This document shows, in pieces, positions 32,874-42,497 of a DNA stretch of 64,000 bases (positions within the stretch are counted from its first letter, which is position 1; each line of letters opens with the position of its first letter). The notes beneath the pieces are model-generated. The model was not told the DNA's origin. It did no database searches and saw nothing but the letters and a program-made list of their open reading frames with translations. The DNA comes from an uncultured Prevotellaceae bacterium (GTDB lineage Bacteria; Bacteroidota; Bacteroidia; Bacteroidales; Bacteroidaceae). A program made the position numbers and the translations under genes. Location of the stretch: positions 1 through 64,000 of the forward strand of contig CACYRS010000007.1 in the NCBI GenBank assembly GCA_902776935.1, in the 5' to 3' direction.

Positions 32874-34268
32874 ATGAATAATAATTTTCAATATACAACA
32901 ACGAGCAAAAGTATACTTGCGGATATGTATACACCTGTGGGTGTCTATATGCGACTAAGAGACCTCTATCCGCAGAGTGCACTGATGGAGAGCTCTGACT
33001 ATCACGACGCAAACAATTCACGTTCATTCATCGGCATCAATCCCATCGCCAGCGTGGCTATCGGACACGGCATCGCTACCATCAACTATCCCGACGGCTC
33101 TAACTTCCAACATGAGGTAAATAAGGACTATCGTTCAGATAAAGCCATCCATGAACTCATCGACCGCATAGAGGTTACGGGCGACGATGCCGCTATCTGC
33201 GGACTCTTCGGATATACGTCGTTTAATGCCGTACGTTATTTCGAGGACATCGCCGTGAAGGATGAGACGCAGGCCAAAAACGATGCTCCCGACGTGCTGT
33301 ATATATTATATAAGGTTGTGATTGAGTTCGACCATCATAACAACATGCTGAAAGTAGTGACGTTGGGTGATGCCTCTGATATCGATAGCATCCTCAAAGC
33401 AATGAACAAGACCAACGTGCAGGCATACGATTTCCATCCCGTAGGCGATGTCCGCTCTACCCTTTCCGACGATGAACACCGAGAGAACATCCGCAAGGGC
33501 ATCAAGCATTGTCTGCGTGGCGATGTGTTCCAGATTGTACTCTCACGCCGCTTTATCCAAAAGTTCGAAGGCGACGACTTCAAGCTCTATCGCGCCTTGA
33601 GGAGCATCAACCCCTCACCCTATCTCTTCTACTTCGACTTCGGAGGTTTCCGTATCTTTGGAAGCAGCCCCGAGACGCATTGCAGGATAGAGGGGCGCCG
33701 CGCCTACATCGACCCCATCGCTGGCACGACGAAGCGCACAGGCGATGCTGAGGCAGACCGAAAGGGAGCGGAATATCTCCGTAACGATCCGAAGGAGAAT
33801 GCCGAGCACGTGATGCTGGTAGATCTGGCACGAAACGATCTCAGCCGTAACTGTCACGATGTAAAAGTAGACTTCTACAAGGATCTGCAGTATTATTCTC
33901 ATGTCATCCATCTCGTATCCCGTGTCAGCGGTGAACTCGACGAGGGTGCAGATCCTATCAAGGCGTTTATCGACACATTCCCTGCCGGAACACTTAGTGG
34001 TGCGCCGAAGGTTCGCGCCATGCAGATCATCTCTGAGTACGAGCCTCACAATCGTGGTGCTTACGGTGGTTGTATCGGTATCATCGGTCTCGACGGAAGC
34101 CTTAACCAAGCCATCACCATACGAACCTTCGTCAGCAGAAACGGCCAATTATGGTTCCAGGCAGGCGGCGGCATCGTAGCCAAGAGCGACGTAGAGTATG
34201 AATTACAGGAAGTGAATAATAAACTTGGTGCCTTACGCAAGGCCATTGAAAAAGCGGAAATGTTATGA
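32874..34268 (+). CDS. trpE: anthranilate synthase component I
   Basis: 464 residues. The chorismate-binding core is complete: FGSSPETHCRIEGRRAYIDPIAGTTKRTG, ENAEHVMLVDLARNDL, PAGTLSGAPKVRAMQII and the final QAGGGIVAKSDVEYE. The N-terminal ALMESSD matches the LLES-type site where tryptophan binds for feedback inhibition. It converts chorismate and ammonia to anthranilate together with TrpG, whose gene overlaps its stop by 4 bases. Confidence 0.96.
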   Translation: MNNNFQYTTTSKSILADMYTPVGVYMRLRDLYPQSALMESSDYHDANNSRSFIGINPIASVAIGHGIATINYPDGSNFQHEVNKDYRSDKAIHELIDRIEVTGDDAAICGLFGYTSFNAVRYFEDIAVKDETQAKNDAPDVLYILYKVVIEFDHHNNMLKVVTLGDASDIDSILKAMNKTNVQAYDFHPVGDVRSTLSDDEHRENIRKGIKHCLRGDVFQIVLSRRFIQKFEGDDFKLYRALRSINPSPYLFYFDFGGFRIFGSSPETHCRIEGRRAYIDPIAGTTKRTGDAEADRKGAEYLRNDPKENAEHVMLVDLARNDLSRNCHDVKVDFYKDLQYYSHVIHLVSRVSGELDEGADPIKAFIDTFPAGTLSGAPKVRAMQIISEYEPHNRGAYGGCIGIIGLDGSLNQAITIRTFVSRNGQLWFQAGGGIVAKSDVEYELQEVNNKLGALRKAIEKAEML

Positions 34269-34828
34269 AGATAGTAATAATAGATAATTACGACTCGTTT
34301 ACATATAATTTGAGTCATTTAGTGAAAGAGTTGGGTGCAGAGGTAACAGTAGTACGCAACGACCAGTTCCGTCTCGAAGACCTCGAGCAATACAGCAAGA
34401 TTATCCTCTCACCAGGTCCTGGCATCCCCTCAGAGGCAGGACTGCTGCTCGACGTTATCCGCACCTATGCAGGTCGCAAGCCTATCCTTGGTGTTTGCCT
34501 GGGTCATCAGGCTATTGGAGAAGTCTTCGGAGGCAAGCTCGAGAACCTCAGCGATGTCTTTCACGGTGTTGCTACCCCTTGTCATATCATTGCCGACGAC
34601 CCCATCTTCAGTGGTATCTCTCGCGACATCACCATCGGGCGCTATCACTCGTGGGTAGTATCTCGCGAAGGCCTGCCCGACTGTCTCGAAGTGACCGCCA
34701 TAAGCGATGAAGGACAGATCATGGCCCTCCGCCATCGCGAACTCAACATCCGAGGCATCCAGTTCCATCCCGAAAGCGTACTGACCCCCGATGGCAAGAA
34801 AATGCTCCAAAACTGGCTCTTCCTTTGA
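34265..34828 (+). CDS. trpG: anthranilate synthase component II (glutamine amidotransferase)
   Basis: 187 residues. A class I glutamine amidotransferase with catalytic Cys in GVCLGHQAIGE (about residue 79) and the His-Glu pair in IQFHPESVLTPDG. The oxyanion motif LSPGPGIPSEAG is present. It supplies ammonia to TrpE. The ATGA overlap with trpE indicates translational coupling to keep the subunits equal. There is no fusion to trpD. Confidence 0.96.
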   Translation: MKIVIIDNYDSFTYNLSHLVKELGAEVTVVRNDQFRLEDLEQYSKIILSPGPGIPSEAGLLLDVIRTYAGRKPILGVCLGHQAIGEVFGGKLENLSDVFHGVATPCHIIADDPIFSGISRDITIGRYHSWVVSREGLPDCLEVTAISDEGQIMALRHRELNIRGIQFHPESVLTPDGKKMLQNWLFL

Positions 34829-34871
34829 ATCACGTTTATCATTTATCCATTATCATTTATCATTTTAAATT
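34829..34871 (+). repeat. TTATCATT-type repeat in the trpG-trpD gap
   Basis: The 43-base gap consists mostly of TTTATCATTTATCCATTATCATT-like units. It is the only sizeable gap inside the trp operon and looks like a short dispersed repeat. No promoter is recognised in it. Confidence 0.4.
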
Positions 34872-35882
34872 ATGGAACAGACAATGAAAGGCTATCTCTT
34901 CCGCCTGCTGAATCACGAAGAGCTCTCCCGCGAGGAGATGAAGACCATTCTGATTGGTATCACACAGAGTGAATATCCCAACGAACAGATTACAGCACTG
35001 CTCACATGTCTGCAGATGCGTGGTGTATCAGTCGACGAACTCCTTGGATTCCGCGATGGTATCCTCGAGACTGGTGTGCCAGCCATCTTGCAGGCAGACA
35101 GATATATTGATGTAGTCGGTACTGGAGGTGACCGCAAGAACACGTTTAATATCTCTACCACCGCTTGTTTCGTTATTGCCGGAGCTGGTTATAAGGTGGC
35201 CAAACATGGTAACTATGCTGCCACTTCAGTATCTGGAGCCTCGAATGTTATACAGCATCACGGCATCAAGTTCACGGATGATATCGACAAGCTGAACCGC
35301 TCGCTCAACGAGGCAGGCATCGTATATCTCCATGCCCAGCTCTTCGCCAGGGCCATGAAGTTCGTCGGCCCTATCCGCAAGGCGCTGCAGTTTCCCACTA
35401 TCTTCAATCTCTTAGGCCCTATCGTAAATCCCTCGCAGCCTAAATGCCAGCTCCTCGGTGTGGCCAATCTCGACCAGATGCGACTCTATAGTCAGGTGTA
35501 TCAGAAGCTTGGTATTGACTACGGTATCGTGAACTCCATCGACGGCTACGACGAGATTTCGCTGACAGGCGACTTCAAGGTGACCACCAAGGACTACGAG
35601 CGTATCTTCTCACCCAAGGACTTAGGATTCGACATTGCCAAGCCGAAGGAACTCGTGGGTGGTGCTACTGAGGAAGAGGCAGCTCAGATCTTCGACAGCG
35701 TACTCGAGAATCGTGCCCTTCCTGCCCAGAAGAATATCGTCCTGGCAAATGCCGCCTTTGGTATTCAGGTACTGGAGAAAGGACAGAAGAGCATCGAGGA
35801 ATGTATAGAGATTGCGCGTGAAAGTATCGATAGCGGTTCAGCCCTGCGCACCTTCAGAAAATTCGTCGAACTGAACAGTTAA
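34872..35882 (+). CDS. trpD: anthranilate phosphoribosyltransferase
   Basis: 336 residues. The PRPP-binding motif VGTGGDRKNTFNIST lies near residues 81-95. KHGNYAATSVSGASNV and the metal motif in GYDEIS fit the family. It attaches phosphoribose to anthranilate, the second step of the pathway. It follows the repeat-like gap after trpG; trpC begins 5 bases downstream. Confidence 0.96.
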   Translation: MEQTMKGYLFRLLNHEELSREEMKTILIGITQSEYPNEQITALLTCLQMRGVSVDELLGFRDGILETGVPAILQADRYIDVVGTGGDRKNTFNISTTACFVIAGAGYKVAKHGNYAATSVSGASNVIQHHGIKFTDDIDKLNRSLNEAGIVYLHAQLFARAMKFVGPIRKALQFPTIFNLLGPIVNPSQPKCQLLGVANLDQMRLYSQVYQKLGIDYGIVNSIDGYDEISLTGDFKVTTKDYERIFSPKDLGFDIAKPKELVGGATEEEAAQIFDSVLENRALPAQKNIVLANAAFGIQVLEKGQKSIEECIEIARESIDSGSALRTFRKFVELNS

Positions 35883-35887
35883 TAGTT

Positions 35888-36625
35888 ATGGAAGATATTT
35901 TACAAAAGATAATCAGAACCAAGGATCAAGAATTGGAACATCTCTATGCTCCCAAGCCCTCCCTCCGCGAGGCTCTGCTACGAAGCGAGACTGGCATCAT
36001 CGCCGAGTTCAAGCGTCGTTCACCGTCTAAGGGTTGGATCAAGGAAGAGGGGCGTGCAGACATCATCCCCCTGTCATATCAACAGAATGGTGCAGCTGCT
36101 CTCAGCATACTTACAGACGAACAGTATTTTGGTGGCTGCGATGATTATATCCGTCAGGCTCGTAAGAGCGGTGTCACACTGCCCATCCTATATAAGAACT
36201 TCGTCATCGACGAGGCCCAGCTCTATGCCGCAGCCCTCTGTGGAGCATCTGCCGTATTGCTCATCGCCGCATGTCTGAGCAAAGAGGATTACAAGAGACT
36301 GATAGACAAAGCCCATCAGTTAGGCCTCGAAGTGCTGTTAGAGATGCACTCTAAGCAAGAATTGGAATACACTGAGTTTGAGCCAGATATATGCGGGATT
36401 AACAATCGTAATCTTGGTTCATTTGTTACCGATGTAGAGAACAGTTTCCGTCTGGCAGAGCTATTACCGAAGGATGCTGTAAAAGTCAGCGAGAGTGGCA
36501 TCAGCGATCCCGCTACAGTCAAGGCTCTCCGTCAGGCAGGCTTCCAAGGATTCCTTATCGGCGAGAACTTCATGAAGACTCCAGACCCAGGTCAAGCCCT
36601 CCACGATTTCATCACTCACCTCTAA
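35888..36625 (+). CDS. trpC: indole-3-glycerol phosphate synthase
   Basis: 245 residues, the stand-alone TrpC form. The (beta/alpha)8 barrel motifs are clear: EFKRRSPSKGWI with the catalytic Lys, ILTDEQYFGG, LYKNFVIDEAQ with a second catalytic Lys, GINNRNLGSF and SESGI. It closes the indole ring to indole-3-glycerol phosphate. It sits 5 bases after trpD and 13 before trpF. Confidence 0.96.
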   Translation: MEDILQKIIRTKDQELEHLYAPKPSLREALLRSETGIIAEFKRRSPSKGWIKEEGRADIIPLSYQQNGAAALSILTDEQYFGGCDDYIRQARKSGVTLPILYKNFVIDEAQLYAAALCGASAVLLIAACLSKEDYKRLIDKAHQLGLEVLLEMHSKQELEYTEFEPDICGINNRNLGSFVTDVENSFRLAELLPKDAVKVSESGISDPATVKALRQAGFQGFLIGENFMKTPDPGQALHDFITHL

Positions 36626-36638
36626 ACATCCACCTGTT

Positions 36639-37253
36639 ATGATTATCAAAGTTTGTGGCATGCGCGATGGAGATAATATCCGTGAAGTGGAGCAATTGTC
36701 AATTGATTGGATGGGATTTATCTTCTATCCAAAGTCGAGCCGTTACGTCAGTGAAGTGCCTGCTTATCTTCCCACTAAATGTAAGCGCGTAGGTGTGTTT
36801 GTCGATGCAAGCACAGATGAAATCACGAAGAAAATTCACGACTTTTATCTTGATGCAATCCAACTTCACGGCAATGAATCTCCCGAACAAATTTCTCACC
36901 TCTTATCCCTCACCAGTCACCTCTCAATCATCAAGGCCTTCAACATCGCCACAGCCGAAGATCTGAAGTCAACAGCATCCTACACAGGACTCGCAGACTA
37001 CTTCCTCTTCGACACGAAAGGTGCATCAGTTGGCGGCAATGGTGAGAAGTTCGACTGGAGTGTACTCGACAGCTACGAAGGCGAGACACCATTCTTGTTA
37101 AGTGGTGGTATCGGTCCTGACGATGCAGCACGGGTATCCTCTTTCCGTCATCCAAAGTGCGCCGGCATAGACCTCAATTCCAAGTTCGAGTCCTCCCCCG
37201 CCTATAAAGATGTCACCACCCTCTCGCGATTCCTCAATGAAATCAATAAGTAA
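36639..37253 (+). CDS. trpF: phosphoribosylanthranilate isomerase
   Basis: 204 residues. KVCGMRDGDNI at residues 4-14 carries the catalytic Cys. The catalytic Asp is in DYFLFDTKG and the phosphate site is LLSGGIGPDDA. IDLNSKFE near the end is also typical. It performs the Amadori rearrangement step between TrpD and TrpC. The spacing to trpA is 20 bases. Confidence 0.95.
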   Translation: MIIKVCGMRDGDNIREVEQLSIDWMGFIFYPKSSRYVSEVPAYLPTKCKRVGVFVDASTDEITKKIHDFYLDAIQLHGNESPEQISHLLSLTSHLSIIKAFNIATAEDLKSTASYTGLADYFLFDTKGASVGGNGEKFDWSVLDSYEGETPFLLSGGIGPDDAARVSSFRHPKCAGIDLNSKFESSPAYKDVTTLSRFLNEINK

Positions 37254-37273
37254 ATCGTTAAATCGTAAATATC

Positions 37274-38059
37274 ATGTTGAATAAGATTAATAAGCTCTTT
37301 GCCGAGCAACCAAAAGACAAGAAGTTTCTTTCACTCTATTTCTGTGCAGGATGTCCCACCCTCGAAGGCACTGCCGATGTCATTCTCACCATGCAGCGTC
37401 GAGGCATAGACTTCATCGAAGTTGGTATTCCTTTCAGCGATCCCTTAGCCGACGGCCCCGTCATCCAGAGTGCCGCCACTAAGGCTCTGAAAAACGGTAT
37501 GAGTCTCAGCAAGCTCTTTGCCCAGCTACAGGCCATCAAAGACCAGGTAGAGATTCCACTTATCCTCATGGGTTACCTCAACCCCATCCTTCATTATGGC
37601 ATCGAAGAGTTTTGCCAGTCGTGTGTCGAGGCTGGTGTCAGCGGAGCCATCATCCCGGATCTTCCCTTCGACGACTATCTTAACATCGTAAAACCCGTTG
37701 CCGACAAATACGACCTGCGTATCATCATGCTCATCACCCCTGAGACCAGCGAGGAACGTATCCGATTCATCGACGACAATACCGACGGATTCATCTATAT
37801 GGTCAGCTCTGCTTCTATCACCGGAGCCCAGAAATCATTCGACGATGCCAAACAAGAGTATTTCCGTCGTATCGACGCCATGAAGCTCCGCAATCCCCGT
37901 ATGATAGGTTTCGGCATCAGCAATGCCCAGACTCTCAAAGCCGCGCAGGACAATGCCGCTGGTGCCATCATCGGGTCAAAGTTCGTAACGCTCCTCAATG
38001 AAAACGAGGGTAACGCCGATGCCGCCTTAGACCAGTTGTTTGATGCATTAAGAAAATAA
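37274..38059 (+). CDS. trpA: tryptophan synthase alpha chain
   Basis: 261 residues. The catalytic Glu is in DFIEVGIPFSDPLADGP (about 51) and the Asp in IIPDLPFDDY. SSASITGAQ and GFGISNAQT form the phosphate site. It splits indole-3-glycerol phosphate to indole, which is channelled to TrpB. As the last gene of the operon it should be co-transcribed from the attenuated promoter 6 kb upstream. The stop is 5 bases from the end of the convergent symporter pseudogene, and no terminator is seen between them. Confidence 0.96.
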   Translation: MLNKINKLFAEQPKDKKFLSLYFCAGCPTLEGTADVILTMQRRGIDFIEVGIPFSDPLADGPVIQSAATKALKNGMSLSKLFAQLQAIKDQVEIPLILMGYLNPILHYGIEEFCQSCVEAGVSGAIIPDLPFDDYLNIVKPVADKYDLRIIMLITPETSEERIRFIDDNTDGFIYMVSSASITGAQKSFDDAKQEYFRRIDAMKLRNPRMIGFGISNAQTLKAAQDNAAGAIIGSKFVTLLNENEGNADAALDQLFDALRK

Positions 38060-38064
38060 GTCTC

Positions 38065-39286
38065 TTATCTAATGTCGTGATCTGTCATCGCACAGACACA
38101 AGAGTCGGACCATACATTCTCGGCCGTTTCCACCATATCAATAATGGTATAGATGGGCAGGATGATACCCAAGATACTGACAGGGGCTCCAATGCCTGAC
38201 ATAAGCGATAGCGTCAGAAAAAAAACAGCCCATAGGAACTCCGGCATTGCCAACTGCTGAGATGACAGAGATAAGAATCCAAAGCAGAATGGTGGGCATC
38301 GAAAGAGCAGCCCCACCATTTTGCATCACGAAAAGCGAGGTGACAAGAATAAAGGCTGCACAACCGTTCAAATTGATAGTGGTACAGATGGGCAGCACGA
38401 AACGGGATATATTCTTGCGCACCCCCAGTCGCTGTTCAGCAGTTTCCATCGTGACATGAAGTGTGGCTGCACTACTCTTTGTAAAGAGTGCCATCAGCAC
38501 TGCTGGCACCATTTTACTTAACACATGTATTGGATTCAATCCTCGTGCCAGCAGGAAAAGAGGCAGCACTATAAAAAACTGAATCACATTACCACCCAGA
38601 ACCACTAACACATACTTGCCAATGCTATCGGCAACTACACCAGCAGAAACCTGTGACGACAATTGTGCCGAGAAAGCTACGATGCCAAGTGGCAGAGTCC
38701 AGACGAGCCACCGAATCAGCAGAAATAGCAGTTCCTAAAGCCCTGACAAGCCATTTACTATCATCTGCTTATTCTCTGACTCTGGAAGTTTCGACAGTCC
38801 TATCCCCACAGCAAATGCCAATAGCAACAGCGAGAGCACATTACCCTCAAGAAATGGCTTCACAATATTGTTGGGGATGATACTCAGAATATGATTTACA
38901 TATGACGTCTGACTGGCAATGTCTGAAAGGCTATGGGTAGGCGAGCTTTGCTCGGCAATGGGCTGAGCACCGCTGTTCAAGGCATCGATAGGCAGATTGC
39001 CTGGAGCAATGGCCACATAGAGCACAGCACCCACAACTGCTGCAGCAAATGTTGTAATCAGCGTGTAACTAAGCGTACGTCCTAATATACGTCCAGAACC
39101 CTTAGAGCCGAATGTGGCAAAGGTCGTTATAACTGCAAGAACGATAGTTGGCACTGCCAACAGTTGGAACAATCGTGTATAGACTGTAGCCACAAAATCG
39201 GCCGTTGCGTTTATCCAGTCAAGTCCCAACACTCCTAAAATGGCACCCATCACTAGCGCTGCTATCCATAATATTGTTTTCTTCAT
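38065..39286 (-). pseudogene. dicarboxylate/amino acid:cation symporter (DAACS), disrupted twice
   Basis: About 405 codons in total, the full length of this glutamate/dicarboxylate symporter family. The N-terminal part runs from 39286 to an in-frame TAG at 38735-38737 (after NGLSGL). The frame then continues without shift (ELLFLLIRWLVWTLPLGIVAFSAQ) to a run of eight A on the plus strand (38218-38225), after which the family sequence (FFLTLSLMSGIGAPVSILG) resumes in another frame. One fewer T in that run would restore it. Core motifs remain: TKSSAATLHVT and ICTTINLNGCA. With an amber codon in the middle and a +1 error near the end, no full-length protein should be made unless there are sequence errors. 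Confidence 0.85.
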
Positions 39287-39311
39287 AACAAACTATCTCT
39301 GTTTTCGGGTG

Positions 39312-39319
39312 CAAAGGTA
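39312..39319 (-). promoter_or_regulatory. -7 box of the disrupted symporter gene
   Basis: The minus strand reads TACCTTTG, 26 bases before the start codon, so the promoter itself is still intact. Confidence 0.6.
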
Positions 39320-39384
39320 GTAAGAATAATTGACACCAGGAATACCACACCATTGGTATTTTCTCAAAAAGTGTCTACTTATCA

Positions 39385-39414
39385 TTGTTCATTCAGAAAA
39401 AAGCAGTACCTTTG
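39385..39414 (+). promoter_or_regulatory. promoter of tcdA
   Basis: TTG at 39385-39387, 19 bases, TACCTTTG at 39407-39414. The ATG lies 17 bases downstream. Confidence 0.65.
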
Positions 39415-39431
39415 CAACCAAAATTACAAAC

Positions 39432-40229
39432 ATGGCGTTAGAACAAGCTATTTTCCGTAGATCGGAACTCCTATTGGGCAATGAAGCGATGGGCAACATT
39501 GCCTCTAAGCGTGTCATTATCTTCGGTGTAGGCGGCGTTGGGTCGTGGTGTGCGGAGAGTCTGGTGCGAAGTGGTATCAAACACCTCACTATTGTTGATT
39601 CCGACCGCGTGTGTATCACCAATATCAACCGACAACTGATGGCGACATCAAAGACGGTAGGTCAGGTAAAGGTTGACGCATTAAAAGAGCGACTGCTCAG
39701 TATTAATCCATCGGCAGACATCACAGCCCTACAGCAGATTTTTACCGCCGAGACAGCTGATAGTTTCGACATTGGCAATTACGACTATATTATCGATGCC
39801 ATCGACTCGCTCAAGGATAAGGCGTTGCTCATTCTGATGGCAACTAGGACTGAGGCAAAGTTCTTCTCGTCTATGGGGGCTGCTTTAAAGTTAGACCCGA
39901 CACGAATAAAAACCGCTGAGTTCTGGAAGGTGCAAGGCGACCCTCTGGCCCGTGCTCTTCGCAAGCGTTTCAAGCGCGACGGTCAGTATCCCAAGCGTAA
40001 GTTCCAGTGCGTTTATTCTGATGAGTTGCTTGAGAATAAGGGCCACAATGCCACTTGTGGCACCGAGCATTGCATGTGTCCTAAAGCTAAGAATGGACCT
40101 GGCGACCCCAGTCTGCTTAATCATGAGTGGTGCTCATCTAAAGCCCAAATCAATGGCACTCTTGCCCACATCACAGCCATCTTTGGCTTCATGCTGGCCG
40201 GTTTGGTAGTACAAGATGCCATTAATTAG
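39432..40229 (+). CDS. tcdA: tRNA threonylcarbamoyladenosine dehydratase (TcdA/CsdL)
   Basis: 265 residues from ATG at 39432; the longer frame from 39330 covers the promoter. An E1-like ThiF fold: GVGGVGSWCAESLVRSG is the ATP-binding glycine motif, with VDSDRVCITNINRQL downstream. The region GDPLARALRKRFKRDG and the cysteine-rich CGTEHCMCPK are typical of TcdA. It cyclises t6A to ct6A at position 37 of ANN-decoding tRNAs using ATP. In other bacteria the enzyme works with a cysteine desulfurase partner; a SufS is encoded at the right end of the window, but not adjacent. Confidence 0.9.
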   Translation: MALEQAIFRRSELLLGNEAMGNIASKRVIIFGVGGVGSWCAESLVRSGIKHLTIVDSDRVCITNINRQLMATSKTVGQVKVDALKERLLSINPSADITALQQIFTAETADSFDIGNYDYIIDAIDSLKDKALLILMATRTEAKFFSSMGAALKLDPTRIKTAEFWKVQGDPLARALRKRFKRDGQYPKRKFQCVYSDELLENKGHNATCGTEHCMCPKAKNGPGDPSLLNHEWCSSKAQINGTLAHITAIFGFMLAGLVVQDAIN

Positions 40230-40241
40230 AACACAGATGGT

Positions 40242-40952
40242 TTAGTCTTCTTTTACAATAGGGTAAAGTTCGATGAACTCACCTTGATGGTTCTGGCCAT
40301 CGTTGATGAGTTCGGCAAACTTCCGACCAACAGTCTCAATGTCGTGGAAACCAGGCAGAGCCATATTGCCGTTCAAATCGGTGGTGGTGGGGCCTGGGTG
40401 AACAGAGAAGACCTCAACTGGAGTGCCAGCTTGCTGGAACTCGATGGCCATAACACCCATCATGGCATTCTGAGCAGACTTGCTGGCAACATAGGCAAGC
40501 GGGTGCCAATAAGGACTGATTTCAGAAGGAACTGTGACGTTGATGATGCGGCCCTCATTCTTGGCAAGCAGTGGTATAAGAGCCTTCGTTAGTGCGAAAG
40601 TGCCGATAAAATTTACTTCGAGCGCTTCCTTGATGTCTTCGATTTCAGTATGTTCGCTATTCACGCTCATATCACCTGGGATACCAGCATTATTAATCAG
40701 AAGAGTCAATCCTGCGTATTTCTCTTTTAGCTCTTTTGCAGCCTGTTCGATGCTTGCAAGGTTGCGTAATTCAATGTTAACCCAGCCAAGTACATTGGCA
40801 CCTGCTGATTTAAGATAGCCGATGGCATTCTCCGCACGTTGCTCGTCGCGTGCTCCTACAACAATTTGCCAACCGCTCTTACCGAGATGCTCGGCGATTC
40901 CATAACCAATACCTTTATTAGCACCGGTGATAAATGCAATTTTCTGTTTCAT
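40242..40952 (-). CDS. SDR-family oxidoreductase (carbonyl-reductase-like)
   Basis: 236 residues. A classical short-chain dehydrogenase: GANKGIGYGIAEHL near residues 10-23, LLINNAGIPGD near 85, the Tyr-Lys pair in LAYVASKSAQN, and HPGPTTTDLNG. The GANKGIG form and WQIVVGARDEQR suggest NADP preference, as in carbonyl reductases of this group. The substrate is unknown. It is transcribed alone from its own promoter and converges on tcdA with a 12-base gap. Confidence 0.87.
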   Translation of the reverse strand: MKQKIAFITGANKGIGYGIAEHLGKSGWQIVVGARDEQRAENAIGYLKSAGANVLGWVNIELRNLASIEQAAKELKEKYAGLTLLINNAGIPGDMSVNSEHTEIEDIKEALEVNFIGTFALTKALIPLLAKNEGRIINVTVPSEISPYWHPLAYVASKSAQNAMMGVMAIEFQQAGTPVEVFSVHPGPTTTDLNGNMALPGFHDIETVGRKFAELINDGQNHQGEFIELYPIVKED

Positions 40953-40977
40953 AATCTCAAAAATCTTTAATCGGATG

Positions 40978-41009
40978 CAAAATTACACTTTTTTTGCAAA
41001 ACAAGCAAA
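40978..41009 (-). promoter_or_regulatory. promoter of the SDR gene
   Basis: On the minus strand TTTG (41009-41006), 20 bases, TAATTTTG (40985-40978). It lies in the short gap after the amidohydrolase gene. Confidence 0.75.
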
Positions 41010-41021
41010 CTATTCTGTTAA

Positions 41022-42494
41022 TTATTTCGATACACGATAATCAAGCGCCGGTTTTCTGTCACCAAGCAGAGGAACATACTTAAAACCAGATCCTACAACC
41101 TGCTCGAACTCATCTTTTACAGCCTTAAGCAGTTTAGCATCTAAATACAGTTCTACTGCAGTCAATGCGAATACGCGACTCGCATTTAGCAATCCCTTTG
41201 TACCAATGGTGGTACCATCGGCGGCAACGTTCTGCCAGCTGTGACCAGGGCTGCCTGGAACAAATGTGGCAGCTCCGAAACTTGCAAGGGGTACAACCCA
41301 CGACACATCGCCTACATCGCTACTGCCTCCACTACCCTCCTTGGGGAACTCTGCAAGATGAGCAACCTTTGCTGCCTGACTAATAATAGAATCAGGATTG
41401 CCTGTTGCACGAATCAGTTCTAATGCAAACTTGCGTTCACGTTCATCATATACAACGCCTCCTACTGATTCAAGATTCTTCTGAATTACCTTTGAGAGGG
41501 TCTTGTTGTGCAGACGCTCATAGGTTCCAGCCACGATCTCCTTTTCTACTCGTGTCTGAGTGCCTTTGGCAGCACCTACGGCAGCAGAATCTATCCACTC
41601 TGTCAAATTAACGAGATCTTCGCGCTTGGGACTACGGATATAATAAGACACTCGTGCGTATTCAGGCACCACATTCGGAGCGAAGCCACCATCCGGAATA
41701 ACATAGTGAATACGTGATGATGTGGGCACATGCTCACGCAACAGATTAACCATATAGTCGAGAGCCTCTACAGCATCGAGAGCCGAACGTCCTTTCCAGG
41801 GGTTGCCAGCAGCATGGGCTGGTTTGCCATAGAACTTATAATCTACCATAACCATTGCAGTTCCGCCATTTGTTGTAACGGCATTCCTACTGGAAGGATG
41901 CCAGTCGAGCACCACATCTACACCTTTAAACAAGCCTTCACGAACCAGATAAACCTTACCGGCTCCACCCTCTTCTGCTGGTGAGCCAAACACCTTAATC
42001 GTGCCACTTTTCTTATTGGCTGCCAACCACTTACTGATAGATACTGCAGCGGCTGAAGAAGCTACACCAAAAGTATTATGACCACAGCCCTGACCCGGTG
42101 CATTCTCCTTAATTGGCTTACGGTAAGGTACAGTATCCTGTGACAATCCTGGCAGGGCATCAAACTCTGCCAACAGTCCTATAACGGGTAGTCCACTACC
42201 ATATGTAGCCACAAAGGCCGTTGGCATTCCCGCCACTCCTTCCTCTATCGTAAAGCCATTCTCACGGAGATGCTGTTTCAGAAGTTCACTGCTATTATTC
42301 TCGAGGAATCCGAGTTCAGGATTAGCCCAGATGGTCTTCTGCAACTTATCGTATGTGGCGAAATTGCTGTTAAGGTAATCAATGGCTACTTTCGCCTTTG
42401 TATTATTCTTAGCATTTTTCTTTGCTTCTGCGCTGCTGCCGACCACCAGTCCCGCAAGCAGCAATATACTTGCAATCGTTCTCATTGTCTTCAC
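41022..42494 (-). CDS. exported M20-family amidohydrolase (AbgB-like)
   Basis: 490 residues. A signal peptide (MKTMRTIASILLLAGLVVGSSAEA) puts it in the periplasm. The M20 metal motifs are present: PELGFLENNSSELL near the start, EFDALPG near 112, QGCGHNTFG, SPAEEGGAGK, and a late SSDVGDVSW. It resembles aminobenzoyl-glutamate hydrolase B, which cleaves an amide bond next to glutamate; a dipeptide or acylated amino acid substrate is plausible. It is the last gene of operon A, 3 bases after the S9 peptidase, so it should finish degradation of imported or periplasmic peptides. Confidence 0.87.
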   Translation of the reverse strand: MKTMRTIASILLLAGLVVGSSAEAKKNAKNNTKAKVAIDYLNSNFATYDKLQKTIWANPELGFLENNSSELLKQHLRENGFTIEEGVAGMPTAFVATYGSGLPVIGLLAEFDALPGLSQDTVPYRKPIKENAPGQGCGHNTFGVASSAAAVSISKWLAANKKSGTIKVFGSPAEEGGAGKVYLVREGLFKGVDVVLDWHPSSRNAVTTNGGTAMVMVDYKFYGKPAHAAGNPWKGRSALDAVEALDYMVNLLREHVPTSSRIHYVIPDGGFAPNVVPEYARVSYYIRSPKREDLVNLTEWIDSAAVGAAKGTQTRVEKEIVAGTYERLHNKTLSKVIQKNLESVGGVVYDERERKFALELIRATGNPDSIISQAAKVAHLAEFPKEGSGGSSDVGDVSWVVPLASFGAATFVPGSPGHSWQNVAADGTTIGTKGLLNASRVFALTAVELYLDAKLLKAVKDEFEQVVGSGFKYVPLLGDRKPALDYRVSK

Positions 42495-42497
42495 TGT

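Noticed and set aside
38218-38225. Programmed frameshift in the symporter
   Set aside because: An independent amber codon upstream already prevents full-length synthesis, so decay is simpler than recoding.
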